From Dreissena polymorpha (Eukaryota > Mollusca > Bivalvia > Myida > Dreissenidae): a DNA stretch of 64,000 bases. The notes under the pieces are model-generated. The model was not told the origin of the DNA. It did not search any database and saw only the letters and a list, made by a program, of their open reading frames with translations. The position numbers were made by a program, and so were the translations under genes. Within the stretch, counting starts at the first letter, position 1, and each line of letters begins with the position of its first letter. The stretch spans positions 201,001 through 265,000 of the forward strand of contig NW_026273356.1 of assembly GCF_020536995.1 (NCBI RefSeq). Direction: 5' to 3'. This document shows, piece after piece, positions 23,459 through 35,570 of the stretch.

Positions 23459-24066
23459 ATTTATGTTTTGTGCTTTCCGGGCCGAGCCAATCAGGCACCT
23501 GATGTGCTATTTTTATGTCTTTTCACGCCGAAGCGTTTTACTGTTTTCATATACCAGTGAAAACACCTGCCAATATGATACAACTTGATAGATCATTAGT
23601 AATGCTACAAAGTAATACTATTTTCTGTATTAATACTACTTTGTGTTGTGGAACAAGATGTAGACTACCCTTCTCAAAAATATATACGTCTTATAGAGCG
23701 CGCATTTATATCTAGGTAGCACCGCTATTCACGTTTTTTAGATTGAATAAAACTATTTATAGTTTTTAATGTGGCGGAATATGTCAAAGACAACAACCAG
23801 AATATTGCCCGTAAACAATTTTTAAATGAACGTTTGTGTACGTCAGTCCTGACAATGATTATATTGTGGTTTTAACTGCATATACAAATACTCCCTCGAC
23901 AGTGATAATAATACCAATCAGGCACGTCAACTTGACTGATCATGGTGTCTAAGTTTACGAGCATATTAATCTGTAAGCTGGTCGTGCTTGTTGATGGACT
24001 TGTTTGATGCGTTTGAACTAATAAGAACTATTTATATTGGCCTTATGAAAATTCAATACTAAATAT
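23459..24066. other. Spacer between MITE copies
   Basis: Nothing recognised; short frames only. Confidence 0.4.
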
Positions 24067-24300
24067 GGGCCGTGCACTGTGAAACAGGGGTTTAATGCAC
24101 GTGCATAATCCGCACAGGCTAATCAGGGACGACACTTACCGCCTATATTGGATTTTTGCTAAGAAGTGTATGTCTTTAAACAAACAATACCATGAAAGCG
24201 GAAAATGTCGTCCCTGATTAGCCTGTGCGGGCTGCAGAGGCTAATTTTGGACGACACTTTACGCATATGGATTAAACTCCCTTTTCCTAGAGCGCGGCTA
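24067..24300. mobile_element. Palindromic MITE, copy 2 (GGCCG ends)
   Basis: Ends GGGCCGTGCACTGTGAAA and, inverted, AGAGCGCGGCT. The interior is as in copy 1 but the first internal palindrome is partly deleted. Confidence 0.85.
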
Positions 24301-25220
24301 ATTATTATATTGGGTATACTTCATGTTCATATATTTTGCATATTTTACACACAAACAAACACGTAGACGATTAGAAGCTTGTTCACTTTATGAAAACTAA
24401 TTATCGATGAAACGAATATTAGCCAAAGTGAACGCAAATGTGTCCATACTTGAGATCACCAAATGAAGCAAATGAAGTTATAATCAGCGAATATCAACTG
24501 TAGTCCCACGGGAATGCCTTCACATCAATAATTAGTTCAAACATTCATAAAAAAAATCATGCTGTTAAATATAAATCAGTCTCACTGAAGACTACCTTGG
24601 TATGAATTGTCATATCGTACGGCGTATCTTATTGATTTTTGAAAAACCGATTGCCGTTCACTCCACTCGCTTCTCTTTTACACTTATCGTGTGGCTTATT
24701 GTTTTGAACCATATATCTTATGTATGAATAAGATTTAAAGGCTCTCTTTGAAATATAACGTGAATATTGTAAAATGTATGTTTCCCTAACGTCAAAGAAA
24801 TAATAAGAAAATGTTTAAAAAAAAACAATTTGCCTTCTTATAGATTACAAATATAGGCGGAACTGCAGCGGCGATTTTAATCCTAGAGTTTGATATGACA
24901 CTCATGGTAAATTAAACGGTTATCAAATCTTGCAACAAATATATACTCTTAAGACTTATTATAATAAGTATTTATTAAGAGCAACCTTCGCCTCTATATA
25001 TTTTTTCTCATTCGCGACGGATTTGATAAAGACGTTTCATTACTATTTTAAAATACTGATTTTTTATATTGCTAGTTAAAATCGACCATACATTTTAAAC
25101 GCAATAAATACGCTCGTAAAATGCATTAGCCGAATGTTTAGTAAGCCCTTGTTGATAGGGCCGTAAAGAACAAATTAGTTTTCTATTGCAACTATGGTGC
25201 AAACGTATCAAATAAAAAAA
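24301..25220. other. Spacer between MITE copies
   Basis: AT-rich; nothing recognised. Confidence 0.4.
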
Positions 25221-25483
25221 TGTGTCTTGTTCTGAGAAAACTGGGCATAATGCTAGTGCGTAAAGCGTCGTCCCAGATTAGACTGTGAAGTCCGCACAGG
25301 CTAATCAGAGACGACACTTTCCGCTTAAACAAGATTTTCGGTACAAAGGGACTTCCTTTAAACGAAATATACCATTAAAGCGGAAAGTGTCGTCCCTGAT
25401 TAGCCTGTGCGGACTGCACAGGCTATTCTTTGACGGCAATTTACGCACATGCAATTTGCCCAATTTTCACAGAACAAGACACA
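25221..25483. mobile_element. Palindromic MITE, copy 3 (TGTGTCTTG ends)
   Basis: Ends TGTGTCTTGTTCTGAGAAAA and the inverse of CACAGAACAAGACACA. The core is that of copies 1 and 2, but the terminal 20-25 bp are of a different type, shared with the copy at 62999-63215. Confidence 0.85.
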
Positions 25484-25576
25484 ATTAATGTTCTTTCTAT
25501 ATATGTATGCACTATATAGTAACACCTCAGCACTAGCATTGAGATGTTATATACATTTGTGATTATTAACATTTGT

Positions 25577-25892
25577 AACAAGAGCTGTCACCATAGGATG
25601 ACATATTCCCCCGAAAAACGCTTTTTCGAAACCTTAACTCAAATTTCGAAACCTAAACGCGGACCCTAAGTTCAAGGTCAAAGGGGTCAACATTTGTATG
25701 CGTATGGAAAGGTCTTGTACATAAACACATGCATACAAAATATGAAGGTTACATCTGAAGCGACATAGAAGTTATGAACATTTATCGAAACCTAAACGAA
25801 AAGAGTGACGGACACACAGACAGACGAACAGACAGCGGACGGATAGACGGACGGAAATGCGATCACTATATGCCCACCTTCGGGGACATAAC
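25577..25892 (+). repeat. SINE-like repeat ending in CCTTCGGGGACATA
   Basis: Starts ACAAGAGCTGTCACCATAGG, contains repeated TCGAAACCTAAACG words and ends GACGGACGG then ATCACTATATGCCCACCTTC. Same family as 3766-4096. Carries AGGTCA and GGGTCA spaced by three bases at 25675-25689. Confidence 0.75.
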
Positions 25893-28489
25893 AAATATGA
25901 TGGGAGCTTGTTTTCCAACGCTAGTATCTTTAAGACGTTGAATTCTTACTCGGATACATTTGAATACTTTTTTGTACATTAGAAATAGGACAGCCATTCC
26001 AAATAATCATGTCCGTCAAATGTGTGTTGTACTAGTACGAAGTTGAAAGTTTTGCACAGGTTATCGTATTTGTGTTTTCTTATTGTTGCTTTGATTTTGT
26101 TATGTTTGTTTTAGTGCGGATAGCTAACGTTTTAGATATATCTGTTAATAAATATCCAGTCTAAATATTTAGATATATCTGTTAATAAATATCTCAGAAC
26201 CACTACTGAGCGATGTACAGAGTATGTCACGGATTTATATTAATTTAACAGCACTGGTTTTGACAAGAATCCGAATATTGATGTTGATGCACTTAAACCT
26301 TTTGAATAATTGAGGACCTGTTATAAGATTCGCTAAAATATGAAGCTGAGATAATGGATGACTGAGTCCTTGTCTTTTTTAAGTGGTTCAGTCTGGAAAA
26401 TGCACCGTGAGTGTTTCCTTGAAGTTACCGAATATCAAATTTTGTATCTTAAATACGGTTCATTGATGATACAAATCAACAATGTGATTATCGTGTTTTC
26501 CGCTTTTTTTCTTTCAACCTGTTCGTAAATATTGAGATAATTCCATTTCAATTCGATTTAGAAAAGTCCCCAATTATGTGTTTTACTAAAGTCGTAATTA
26601 TTATCGCACACATCTATCTAAGAGCCAAAACCTATCAATAGTGTATAAACAAAATGGAATGCAGTCTGTGAATGTTTTTGTTTAAATGTATTTTTCAGTA
26701 AATATTGCATTTACAATACGACTACTTAAATAGGTCGACTCGATGCGTCTTTGGAAATTACTGCAATGAATTTTGATGCTAACGTCCATTTCGACCATTT
26801 TGATGTCAAATACATTTCTATGAAAACGTGTTGCTCTGTCCTGACAGGGAATGGTAAATGATGGTTTATACAGTTTACCTACGTACTTCTTTGTAGTTAT
26901 CATGCACAACGCCGCGGTGATTTGCTTTTCATTAAATGAGGGTGGATAAATCTTCGGTCGGATAGGTAGCTCTGAACCAAAATAGTTTACACCTTTGTTG
27001 AATCTTACAATAGACGATAGAGCCGATGCTCAATATCCCACTCTTTAACGAGTATTTGAACAAAAACAACGTATACAAAAAAGTAATTGTCATTAAATAC
27101 ACAATTATTTGTTTTAATTACTAATGATCTGCTGTTGTAATATTAAAACCGATTTCCTGTGTTTACTCCGTGTTTCAAGTCGATCAAGAGATTAATTGAG
27201 GTTGATTGAATTGTATTATGAGATATGTTGCTAACATGTCGTATCCTTAATTTAACACTATATACAACTATTTTTTTCTGATTTTTTCTTTCCGAGTCTG
27301 ATAGTGGACTGTTTCGAAGTCGAATTCTCACGGTCATTGAAATTGGTTGAAGGCAATCGTGTTTTTTCCTTTAAATAATCAATGTAGTCAATCCGTATAA
27401 TAGGTCAATTATCATATTAATGTATTGCAAACTGAAAACAAATGCGTGCCATATGCGTGGTACAATATGCACCCGGCTTGAATACATCGGAATACTATGC
27501 AACGGTTAAAAAAGACATGCTAAAATAAAATGTGTTTTACAAAATTGCTCTTACGGGATCAAAAATGTAATTTTGCAACCGTTAACATATTTAAATCATT
27601 GACATGCAATATAACATTGTAACTATTTAAATGCGCATTTTGTAACGGGTTAAATGAAATTCGTTTAACTCATTCTTTGTCTTTGTTGTAGCTGTTTTAA
27701 TGCACTTCGTACACCTGGTTGAATGCATCTCCTATAAATCATTAAACTATGTGCGTTTAATTGGCTGCATGCGTTCTTCGCCATTTTGTGTGAATGGTTG
27801 AATGAACGGCGAGGTCTAATTTTTAAAAACACTCCTTGGGTAACTTCCCTTCAAATAGAATAACAGTAAAAACTGAACAATTAGTATTTGGTGCGCGTAA
27901 AGATTTCTTAATAGCAATACAGGAAGATGTTGTGTGGTCTATAGGTAACGAAAATACTTCGATAACAGAATGTTATTCTCACTTTGATATATATTAAGAG
28001 GAGAAAAAATGGTAACAACGAGATTGCGGTCCGTACGATTTTTTAACATTTGTTTTGATAACGATTGTTTTAGTTTCAATTGTGTTATATTATTTGGTCT
28101 GTTTTACTTTCGGAAAAATAAAATAGCGGAAAACACGAATGTTTATTGTAAAATTTAAAGTAAATTTTTGCTGCAAATACATGTTAATGTCAAAATAATA
28201 AACTATGACAACCAAAAAAATACCACAATAAGGCATGCCTTCATTAATTGACATACGGAAAACACACAGTTCTAAGGTGTCGTCGTTTGCTCAAGTATAT
28301 ATACCTGTATATGTCTTCTGAATATAAACATGCAATCACAGTGTACTAGGGACGAATTATACAACATGTAGACTACGATAATTTATTATCGCGTCAATTG
28401 TTGCTCTTCTGTTTGATTTAACTCGGTACCTGAAAAGAAATTAAAGCAAATCTTCTTGATTTAATGTATTTCTTTGACCTTGCAGTCAA
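25893..28489. other. Intergenic AT-rich region
   Basis: No gene recognised. A 25-bp direct duplication (TTTAGATATATCTGTTAATA and following) occurs at about 26130 and 26168. Several plus- and minus-strand frames of 60-75 codons are compositional. Confidence 0.45.
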
Positions 28490-28820
28490 GGATAACCCAT
28501 GAAGGTGCAAGCACTTATTTCCAATGGGGTACTTTTTTGGTTTTGCTGAAGAAGCAGCAAGCAGAAGAGACAGTATTGAGATACAAGGACTCCGGTAGCG
28601 ATACCCTAGCTCTTTGCGAATAGATCATTTGGTTCTTTAACGTGCTCAGTGTATAGCGCCGATACACGCAAGGATTACCGGGGTTTCACACCAGTACATC
28701 TCTAGTTGGATGGGAAACACTTGAATATTTCTGAAATTCCCAGTGCCCCGGCCAGGAATTGAATCAGGGACCTCTGAAATGGTAGACCAGTGTGTTAACA
28801 CTCAACTACTGCACCACCCA
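28490..28820 (-). repeat. tRNA-derived SINE, near full length
   Basis: The minus-strand head GGGTGGTGCAGTAGTTGAGT followed by CCTGATTCAATTCCTGG (B box) is a tRNA-like promoter. The body CACTGAGCACGTTAAAGAAC is one I know from molluscan and other invertebrate SINEs. The 3' tail lies near 28490. Confidence 0.75.
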
Positions 28821-29495
28821 ACTGTTATTATGATCACAGAGGTTAATAAATTTGCCAATATTAGTGTCTTTGTGGTTTGAACTGAGTTAAAACATCGGCG
28901 TCTTGACAGTATCATCAGTATTAAACAATTGCGATGTTTAACGGACTAACGCAAAACGCATTTAACGTTTTCGGACATGCATTAGCCTAGGGCATGTACG
29001 CTAAATTTAACTTGAATCATAAGTTAATGATATTCCTTATAAGAAAACCATGTCAGAAAAAAATGTTAATTGTCCCTTTATCATACACCAATTTGCTTGT
29101 GCACACAAAACTAGCCTGCGCCTGACGTATTACTGTCTTGTAAAGACATGGGTTGATTGATAAATAAATAGCCAGTGGATTTATTGTCAACTAATAGCAT
29201 GGGGTTTGATATGCCAAATATTTCTGGTTCCCGCTATACATATTGTGTTGTATTTGCTTTCCGGCATTGTACAGGCAAATTTGGGCGCTCTCTTTTAATA
29301 AAACACTCGTTTGGTTAGTAAGAATGTCTCTCGTGATAACGTTATTCAGTTGTCGTGCACACACGCACAATCAATTGAAATACAGTTTTATCTAAGAAAA
29401 TATTTTAATTAGAACGTGCTATATTTAATTGTGTAACACGAGCAAACCATCTCTGTGTGCATACACAATATGCAGGTATTGACATGACATCTTAT
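28821..29495. other. 3' flank of the unidentified gene
   Basis: No exon seen. TTTATT at about 29179 (AATAAA on the minus strand) could be the poly(A) signal of the gene ending at 29496. Confidence 0.35.
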
Positions 29496-31471
29496 TTAAT
29501 TTGGTAATATACCTTTCAAATTTGGGAACAGCTTGTATGTATTAAGTCTCCTGGCTTCGCGCTGACTGGACTCTAAGAGCGCATTTTCAGTAGCTTCATA
29601 CGGTGATTGCCTCCCATTGGGAACTACTTTTCCTTCAACCTCGTCCAATTGATGATTTTTCGGCGCGGACGTATAAACGGTCGGATTTGCAACGTCATCA
29701 TGTAGATCATTAAGTTCTTTAGAGCAAAGTACCCTTCTGTACGGAGCATTGGGATCATCCCAGGTCAGATATTCACGGGAAGCCAGTGGCAAAGGGTCGT
29801 TTCTGGATGGTAGTGCTGGTGTGTTACTGATCCATCCCACAAAACATAAATAATACCAACGCTGTTAAAAAGTTTAAGGAAATAATTTTCCATTACCAAT
29901 TAATCAATACATGTTGAACAGAAACATATTAACTCTGACGTGATATATAGTGTTTATCCTTTTACTGGTCAAAACAAATTAACAAACAAACTTCGCAGCA
30001 CATCAAAACATTCATATCATATAAAAACTCATGAGGATAAATTGCACGCAATTCCGATGTCGTCATTTGCTAATGGTTTCTGTACACTAATTACGGCTCG
30101 TATATGACTTTGAAGATTCAATAACACATTTAAGGCAGTTAATGTAGTCGTGCAGTTATCTTACCACTTATAATTAAAAACTTGTTTTGAAATTATATTG
30201 GAAATAACAACCCAGGAATCTGATGTTGAATGTTATTAAATTGACACGAATCGTAATGTATGTCAATTTTAACACGCAATTGAAATAGTACGGCTATTAC
30301 GTTTTTTGTAGTTGCGTCCAATGCTGATGGAAGCTTGATATATGTGTAGGATGGGCGTTTATTGTGCTGTTTTTTTTTAATTATGATACCATAATTATTA
30401 TTTCGGATGTAATATCGTCCATTTTTCCCCTTTTAACAAACAGGTTGAGGATATAGTGGTTGCGATCATTTAAATTGAATAAATGAATAGTTAGTATCGG
30501 TAGCTCCTGTTAAGAGAGTTCTAGGTAGATACAAATCATAGTAAAATGAACTGGTAATTAATTGTTTTTTTTAAGATTGTTGTACAGGCTGTCTTAATAA
30601 TACAAACTCAATATGAGTACGATATTTCTTTTATTTCACGTAAACGTTATATTATTTTAATTTGTTTTCTTTCCGCACGAATACATTACGTATGATTATT
30701 CAATAAGTATGATAATTAAAACATACTTTTTCATAAACAGGGAGCCCGATGACGTAAATAACATTCACGAATCGTATTGACGCTGCTTTTCATTGTTAAG
30801 TGTTTTCGCAATGTTTTGATTACAGTTAATAAACCGATGAAAAAAATTCTTAACTGAATAAATGTGAATGCGTCAGTAGATATCGGAGTAGATATCACAC
30901 TAAAAATCCCCGACAAAAGAATACGACTTAAAGCTTTTACAAAGGAAGGCATGTCTACAGATTTTGTTAAAGAATGCGAGCGCGCTAAGAAGATATCATT
31001 GCGGAATAGATATGATCATTTTAACTGAAATTGCTAGCAATTGACGCTACTATCGCTACAACATGACAAACCATACTTTCCCCTTCAACATCATTATTAT
31101 ATTGGGGCATTAATTCTCGCTGATTTCGTCGTTTAACCGATCCACGACTTTAACTCGAACACATAGAAAAATGACCGACGCAAATTTATTTTTAAGTGTC
31201 CAAGAAAAAAATTAACCGCAACATTCTATGCCGACGAATATAAAAGAGTTTACGTTATGTGTTGTTTGAAATGCAATCGTAGCAACGCAGCAGAAACTGC
31301 TTTCACAGTTTACGGCCTACCAATTTCTCATAATCACATTTACCTGGCCGTATGTGCGCTATATTCCTTGTCAATGTAGTCATAATCCTCACTAGGGGCC
31401 TGTCCCCGGACGCTTTTGGCTTTGGTGCTGTCGGGGCGAGGAAGGGGGACTGGGCGCGATGGCTTAGGTTG
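29496..31471 (-). CDS. Unidentified host protein, two C-terminal exons
   Basis: Exon 31471-31344 (acceptor after TAG at 31472, donor GTAAAT) ends in phase 2; exon 29826-29496 (acceptor GATCAG) completes that codon and runs to TAA. Together they give 152 residues with no stop, and the phase match supports a real gene. The first exon is proline-rich (PSRPVPLPRPD, an SH3-ligand-like stretch) followed by SEDYDYIDKEY. The second has REYLTWDDPNAPYRR, a basic/acidic C-terminus and NTYKLF (YxxPhi). Many tyrosines in acidic or hydrophobic contexts suggest the cytoplasmic tail of a receptor or a signalling adaptor; this is inference and I do not recognise the family. A GTATAT at 29504 could be a weak donor, in which case the protein continues. 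Upstream exons were not found. The frame chosen in the first exon is the one that joins correctly; another open frame there does not. Confidence 0.6.
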
Positions 31472-32570
31472 CTATCCACTGTTGCCTGTAAATAAAGATC
31501 ACATGCGTTCGATGCATTTCGTGGGAAACCCAAGCTAAATGCAGTACTTAAAGCTTCGTTTAGCGGCCGTAGTACAAACTGGAAAGGTATAAGAGGGTTT
31601 ATTCTGCCTTTGTTGTAGCAAACATTGACCAAATAACGCAGGGTCGAATAAATTTTCCTATCTCCGGTCAACAGGAAGAAGTGTATTCCTACGCACGCTG
31701 TGACGAATGACATGTTCTAATATTTAACCTTTGAAATTGATTAGGACGCATCATGAATGTTATCGTTATATTATATATAATCCTTTTTTTCTTTCTTAAA
31801 ATATGTTACCGAACCAGCTTTCCGTATTTATCATTTTCATTTACTAGATAATGCAATTTATGACGTATCTAGAGTGACGTCATTTCTCAGACGAAACATA
31901 CTATCTAGCTTCTCTCATGTTTTAAGGGACAACAATTTTGACATGATGGTTTTACCAGTTTTTTTTAAATATTTTTAAAGCATCGAATCATAAACGTATT
32001 TCGTATTGTGTGTTTGTCATTTATAATTGTTAACTTCGATAGAAATAAAATAATTCGCTACGGCAGGATTACGATTTCGTAAATCGGGTTTTGGGTCAGA
32101 GCGGTTAGCAATCGATACAAACGCTATCAAAAAATAGTGTGGTTTAAAATTCATTTCGAAAATAGGGAAGGGAAATCAGAAAATGGATTTCGGCAAAGGG
32201 ATGGAAGAACAGAAAATAGATGTGTATATCGTTGTTAATTTATTGTTGTAATCAAAGTTGTCATTAAGGTAAATTAAATTTAGTTTTTGTTTTGCTCCTA
32301 CATTTTTTGTCATTTTTAACCAAGAAAAATATCACATTCTCGATTCGTTTTTTATTTTTTCTCATATTTTCAATAGGAAAGTATTAAAAGAAACGGTTTA
32401 AATTGGATCTATGTTTTAAGTGACGCAATCGGTAGTTATTCGGTCGTTTGGAATGTTGTGTACATGTAGAAGGCTCGACAAGAATAATTATATTGTTATG
32501 TCAATTTATCATTTGTCTTTGATAAAATGTGTCAACGGCATGAAGCAGGATAAATAGAATAAATGGTTGG
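31472..32570. other. Upstream intron or flank of the unidentified gene
   Basis: AT-rich, no further exon of the minus-strand gene recognised. A long minus-strand frame over 31303-31713 extends past the exon in a different frame and is not called. Confidence 0.4.
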
Positions 32571-32764
32571 TGCCCTGGACCCAGTTGTTCGAAACCTGGG
32601 TAAATTTTAACCCTGGGATAAATGTCGGATAAATTTAACCCAGGGTTAATTTTTTGGGGTAAGTGTTGTTGCATTCTGTTGGTTAAATTTATCCAGCGTT
32701 TTGTCTGGATAACTTTAACCCTGGTCGAAAGGTTGGTTAAAATTTATCCACGTAAACAAACAAA

Positions 32765-35423
32765 ATGGCCGAATTTTATCTGTTTCGGAATTCACGCAAG
32801 AATCGCCAACATTCTTTAAATGTTGAGTTAAATGACGAAGAAATGCGCAGTCGTTATAGATTTTCAAATGAAAATATTAATAAAATTTGTGATTTAATAG
32901 GCGGAAACATCGAAAGATCGACACAGCGTTAAAACGCACTTTCTGTTTAACTACAGGTTTTAATTACATTACGGTACCTGGCGTCAGGAAACTTTATGCA
33001 GACCGTGGGGGACACTTTCTGTGTAGATAAAGGTACTGTTTCCAGAGTGGTAAACTCCGTTGTCAGCCAGCTGTGCTCCCTCAAAAATCGGTTTATCACA
33101 TTTACAACGACAGCTGAAGTTGTACGCAGGGTACAAAACGCATTTTACAATATGCATGGTTTTCCCTTCGTTATAGGGTGCATTGATGGCACACATGTCC
33201 GCATACTGTCTCCAGGCTCCCCTGCTAAGAAAGACTATGTTAACCGGAAAAACTTCCATAGCATCAATGTGCAAGTGACATGTGACAGCCGAGGTAAGAA
33301 TCTGGGACAATTTTGTTCTACACATCTATAAATAGAATTTGAGGCCCGTCCACAAAGTCTGTGATTACTTTCCCTAATAACGTGACATCGTTGACACATG
33401 TTTGTAAGTGGGCAATGCTATCCGATTTACACCGTTCATTTTTATAAAAATTCCTCTTGTTGCTGTATTTAATCTCCAACCCATGCTACGACTTTAAAAC
33501 TGATAAATGAATAAATTTTACAAATATACAAAAATAGTTAGCACACATTAGAGCGATTTTCATTGACTTCAATAACTTCTATGCTGTTTACATACCATGC
33601 TCGCTTCCACGTTTACAAATGCCAGTTTCGAAATAATTCGTTTTCTTTACACTCATGATCGCGTGAAAGGTTAATGATACACGTTTTCATTCGCATTTTT
33701 TTTTACAAAAGCACGACAAATGTCAAGTACAATACAAAAAATAATTAGTTGTTCGATTGATTTATAAACATGTAAAAGATTGGATATAACGGATAAAAAA
33801 TAACGTTTTAAACTATTATTTAATCTTTTCCCCATAATATGCTGTCTTATTTATAGCTGGCGATGTTCTAATTATTGATCTTAAATGGCCGAGAAACACT
33901 AGCACATGTGTTGGTTTCTGCTATATTTAAGGTCTTATCACCAGCATCAATGCAGCGTGGCCGGAAGCTGCACACGATGCCCATGTCTTCAGAAGTTCAG
34001 CGATAGGGACGTACTTAGATCACCGAAGTATGCGAGTAAACCCTTCATTTTGCCCATTGTATACATAGTACTACGCTGACGTCTCTAGCTCGTAACATGT
34101 GATTGTTAAAAAGCGATACTCGGTTTTGGGCATTGTTTCACCAATACATATATACCAATTTGCAGGTTTGGAAAATGGTGTTCTTCTTGGGGACAGTGGG
34201 TATCCCTGTCGCACGTTCCTGCTGACACCGTATCTAAACGCTGCTAACGCTGTCCAAGAACGGTACAATGACAGTCAAAGCAAGACACGATGCTGCATTG
34301 AGCGCCTCTTTGGTGTTTGGAAGAGACACTTTCACATCCTTCACGCTGAGGTATGGGTAATCTGTAGTTTACTGCATGTTTACATATTTTATTCACTACA
34401 CATAATGGTACTGACGTTGACAACACCGTGTCCAGGGTCGGATCCAGGATTTCTGGTTAAGGGGGGGGGGGGGGCGGGACATTAAAATGTTGAAGGCTTT
34501 GACAACAACTTCTCTAGCATGTCACGCTCTATATACTGTCATCGAAGTACCTTTTCATTATGCCAAACAAGTGCATAGTTTATTGTTTTGGGGGTTCAGA
34601 GGGGGCGAAGCCCCCCCCCCCTCGAAAGCTTCACGACTTTAGTGATTTTGAAGGCTTTGACAAGTTTAAATAGATGATTTAGATCTAATTTATAGGGAAA
34701 CATCAAATTAATTGACTTTACTTCGGCGATTTAAGAGGGGGCGTACGCCGCGTCCGCCCCCCCCCCCCTCCCGGACCGCCTTTGGTGTCATAGGTACAAA
34801 GGCGACGGAACCGTGCTCAATGGAGTCGGGCTCCAATAATTTAAGAAGTAGCTGTTATTTTTTTTTATTCCTGTAAGCACCGGGATTCTTATGAATCCGG
34901 CTAGCGTAGTAGTGTACCCGCTTCATCCATTAACTATCCCAGTTCGGCTCCCCGTTTCTGGCGCAAATGAGCTTTGCTGGTTGTCATAATTTTTATACGT
35001 AGCATATGATGAAAGTACTGATTTAATATTAAAATTATATCTTATTTGTAGAGATGTTATCTCAGGCTCAAATAAACTGACTATATACTCATAAGTTATA
35101 TTTCCTTTATGTGCAGAATGTGTGATGATATATTGCATCAAGTTTTAGTGGAAAACCATATTTTCAAAATGTTCAACGTATACTAGTCAATCGCCATTAT
35201 CAATCTTATTTATGTTACATTCATCCAGATAAGACTGAAGCCAGAGAAATGCAACAATGTGATTATAGCGTGTGCTGTTCTTCACAATCTTGCCAAACTG
35301 TGGGATGAGCCGGAAGTACTTCCTGTGGACGAACTGCGTTACGTGGAAACCCCGGTATACATCGCACACCAGAATGGTCGTGGTATACGAGACCATATCG
35401 CCAATAACTATTTTGCACGCTGA
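32765..35423 (+). pseudogene. HARBI1-like Harbinger nuclease, four exons, two nonsense codons
   Basis: Exons 32765-33293, 33932-34027, 34166-34350 and 35229-35423 have GT/AG borders and compatible phases. They total 1005 nt (334 residues), close to the usual ~350. The ATG starts MAEFYLFRN. The catalytic DDE residues are visible: Asp in VIGCIDGTHV, Asp in LLGDSGYP, Glu in CCIERLFGVWKRHF. The last exon has [13 protein letters not shown] and ends YFAR. Two TAA codons interrupt exon 1 in frame at codons 56 (32930-32932) and 62 (32948-32950); the reading frame is otherwise intact, so inactivation looks recent. Harbinger nucleases cut and rejoin DNA at TWA-type targets and usually need a Myb-like partner for nuclear import. 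Confidence 0.9.
34430..34788. repeat. Inverted-end repeat with G/C tracts in Harbinger intron 3
   Basis: Left GTCGGATCCAGGATTTCTGG then a G run; right a C run then CTCCCGGACCGCC. A middle GGGGGCGAAGCCCCCC hairpin and a duplicated TTGAAGGCTTTGACAA are also present. The ends are partly inverted, consistent with a small MITE inserted in the intron. Confidence 0.55.
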
Positions 35424-35473
35424 AATGTGCACATTCATAGAAAGCAAACATGGGAAAAAGGAAAAAAACACAA

Positions 35474-35475
<2 letters not shown>

Positions 35476-35562
<87 letters not shown>
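35476..35562. repeat. (TA)n microsatellite
   Basis: More than 40 TA units, immediately 3' of the Harbinger transposase stop codon. Confidence 0.98.

Positions 35563-35570
<8 letters not shown>

Larger units (their letters stand above)
32571..35423 (+). mobile_element. Harbinger transposon, 5' end and whole transposase gene
   Basis: The left end is near CCCAGTTGTTCGAAACCTGG (about 32580), followed by nested TTAACCC/GGGTTAA and GGATAAA words as in Harbinger subterminal regions. The transposase gene (32765-35423) is complete in structure. No inverted copy of the left end was found after the stop: a (TA)n tract begins 50 bp later, so the right end is missing or beyond recognition. The Myb-like second protein that Harbingers often carry was not found. 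Confidence 0.8.

Noticed and set aside
31303-31713. Longest minus-strand frame over the first exon of the unidentified gene
   Set aside because: Its frame does not join in phase with the exon at 29826-29496; the shorter frame starting at 31471 does.
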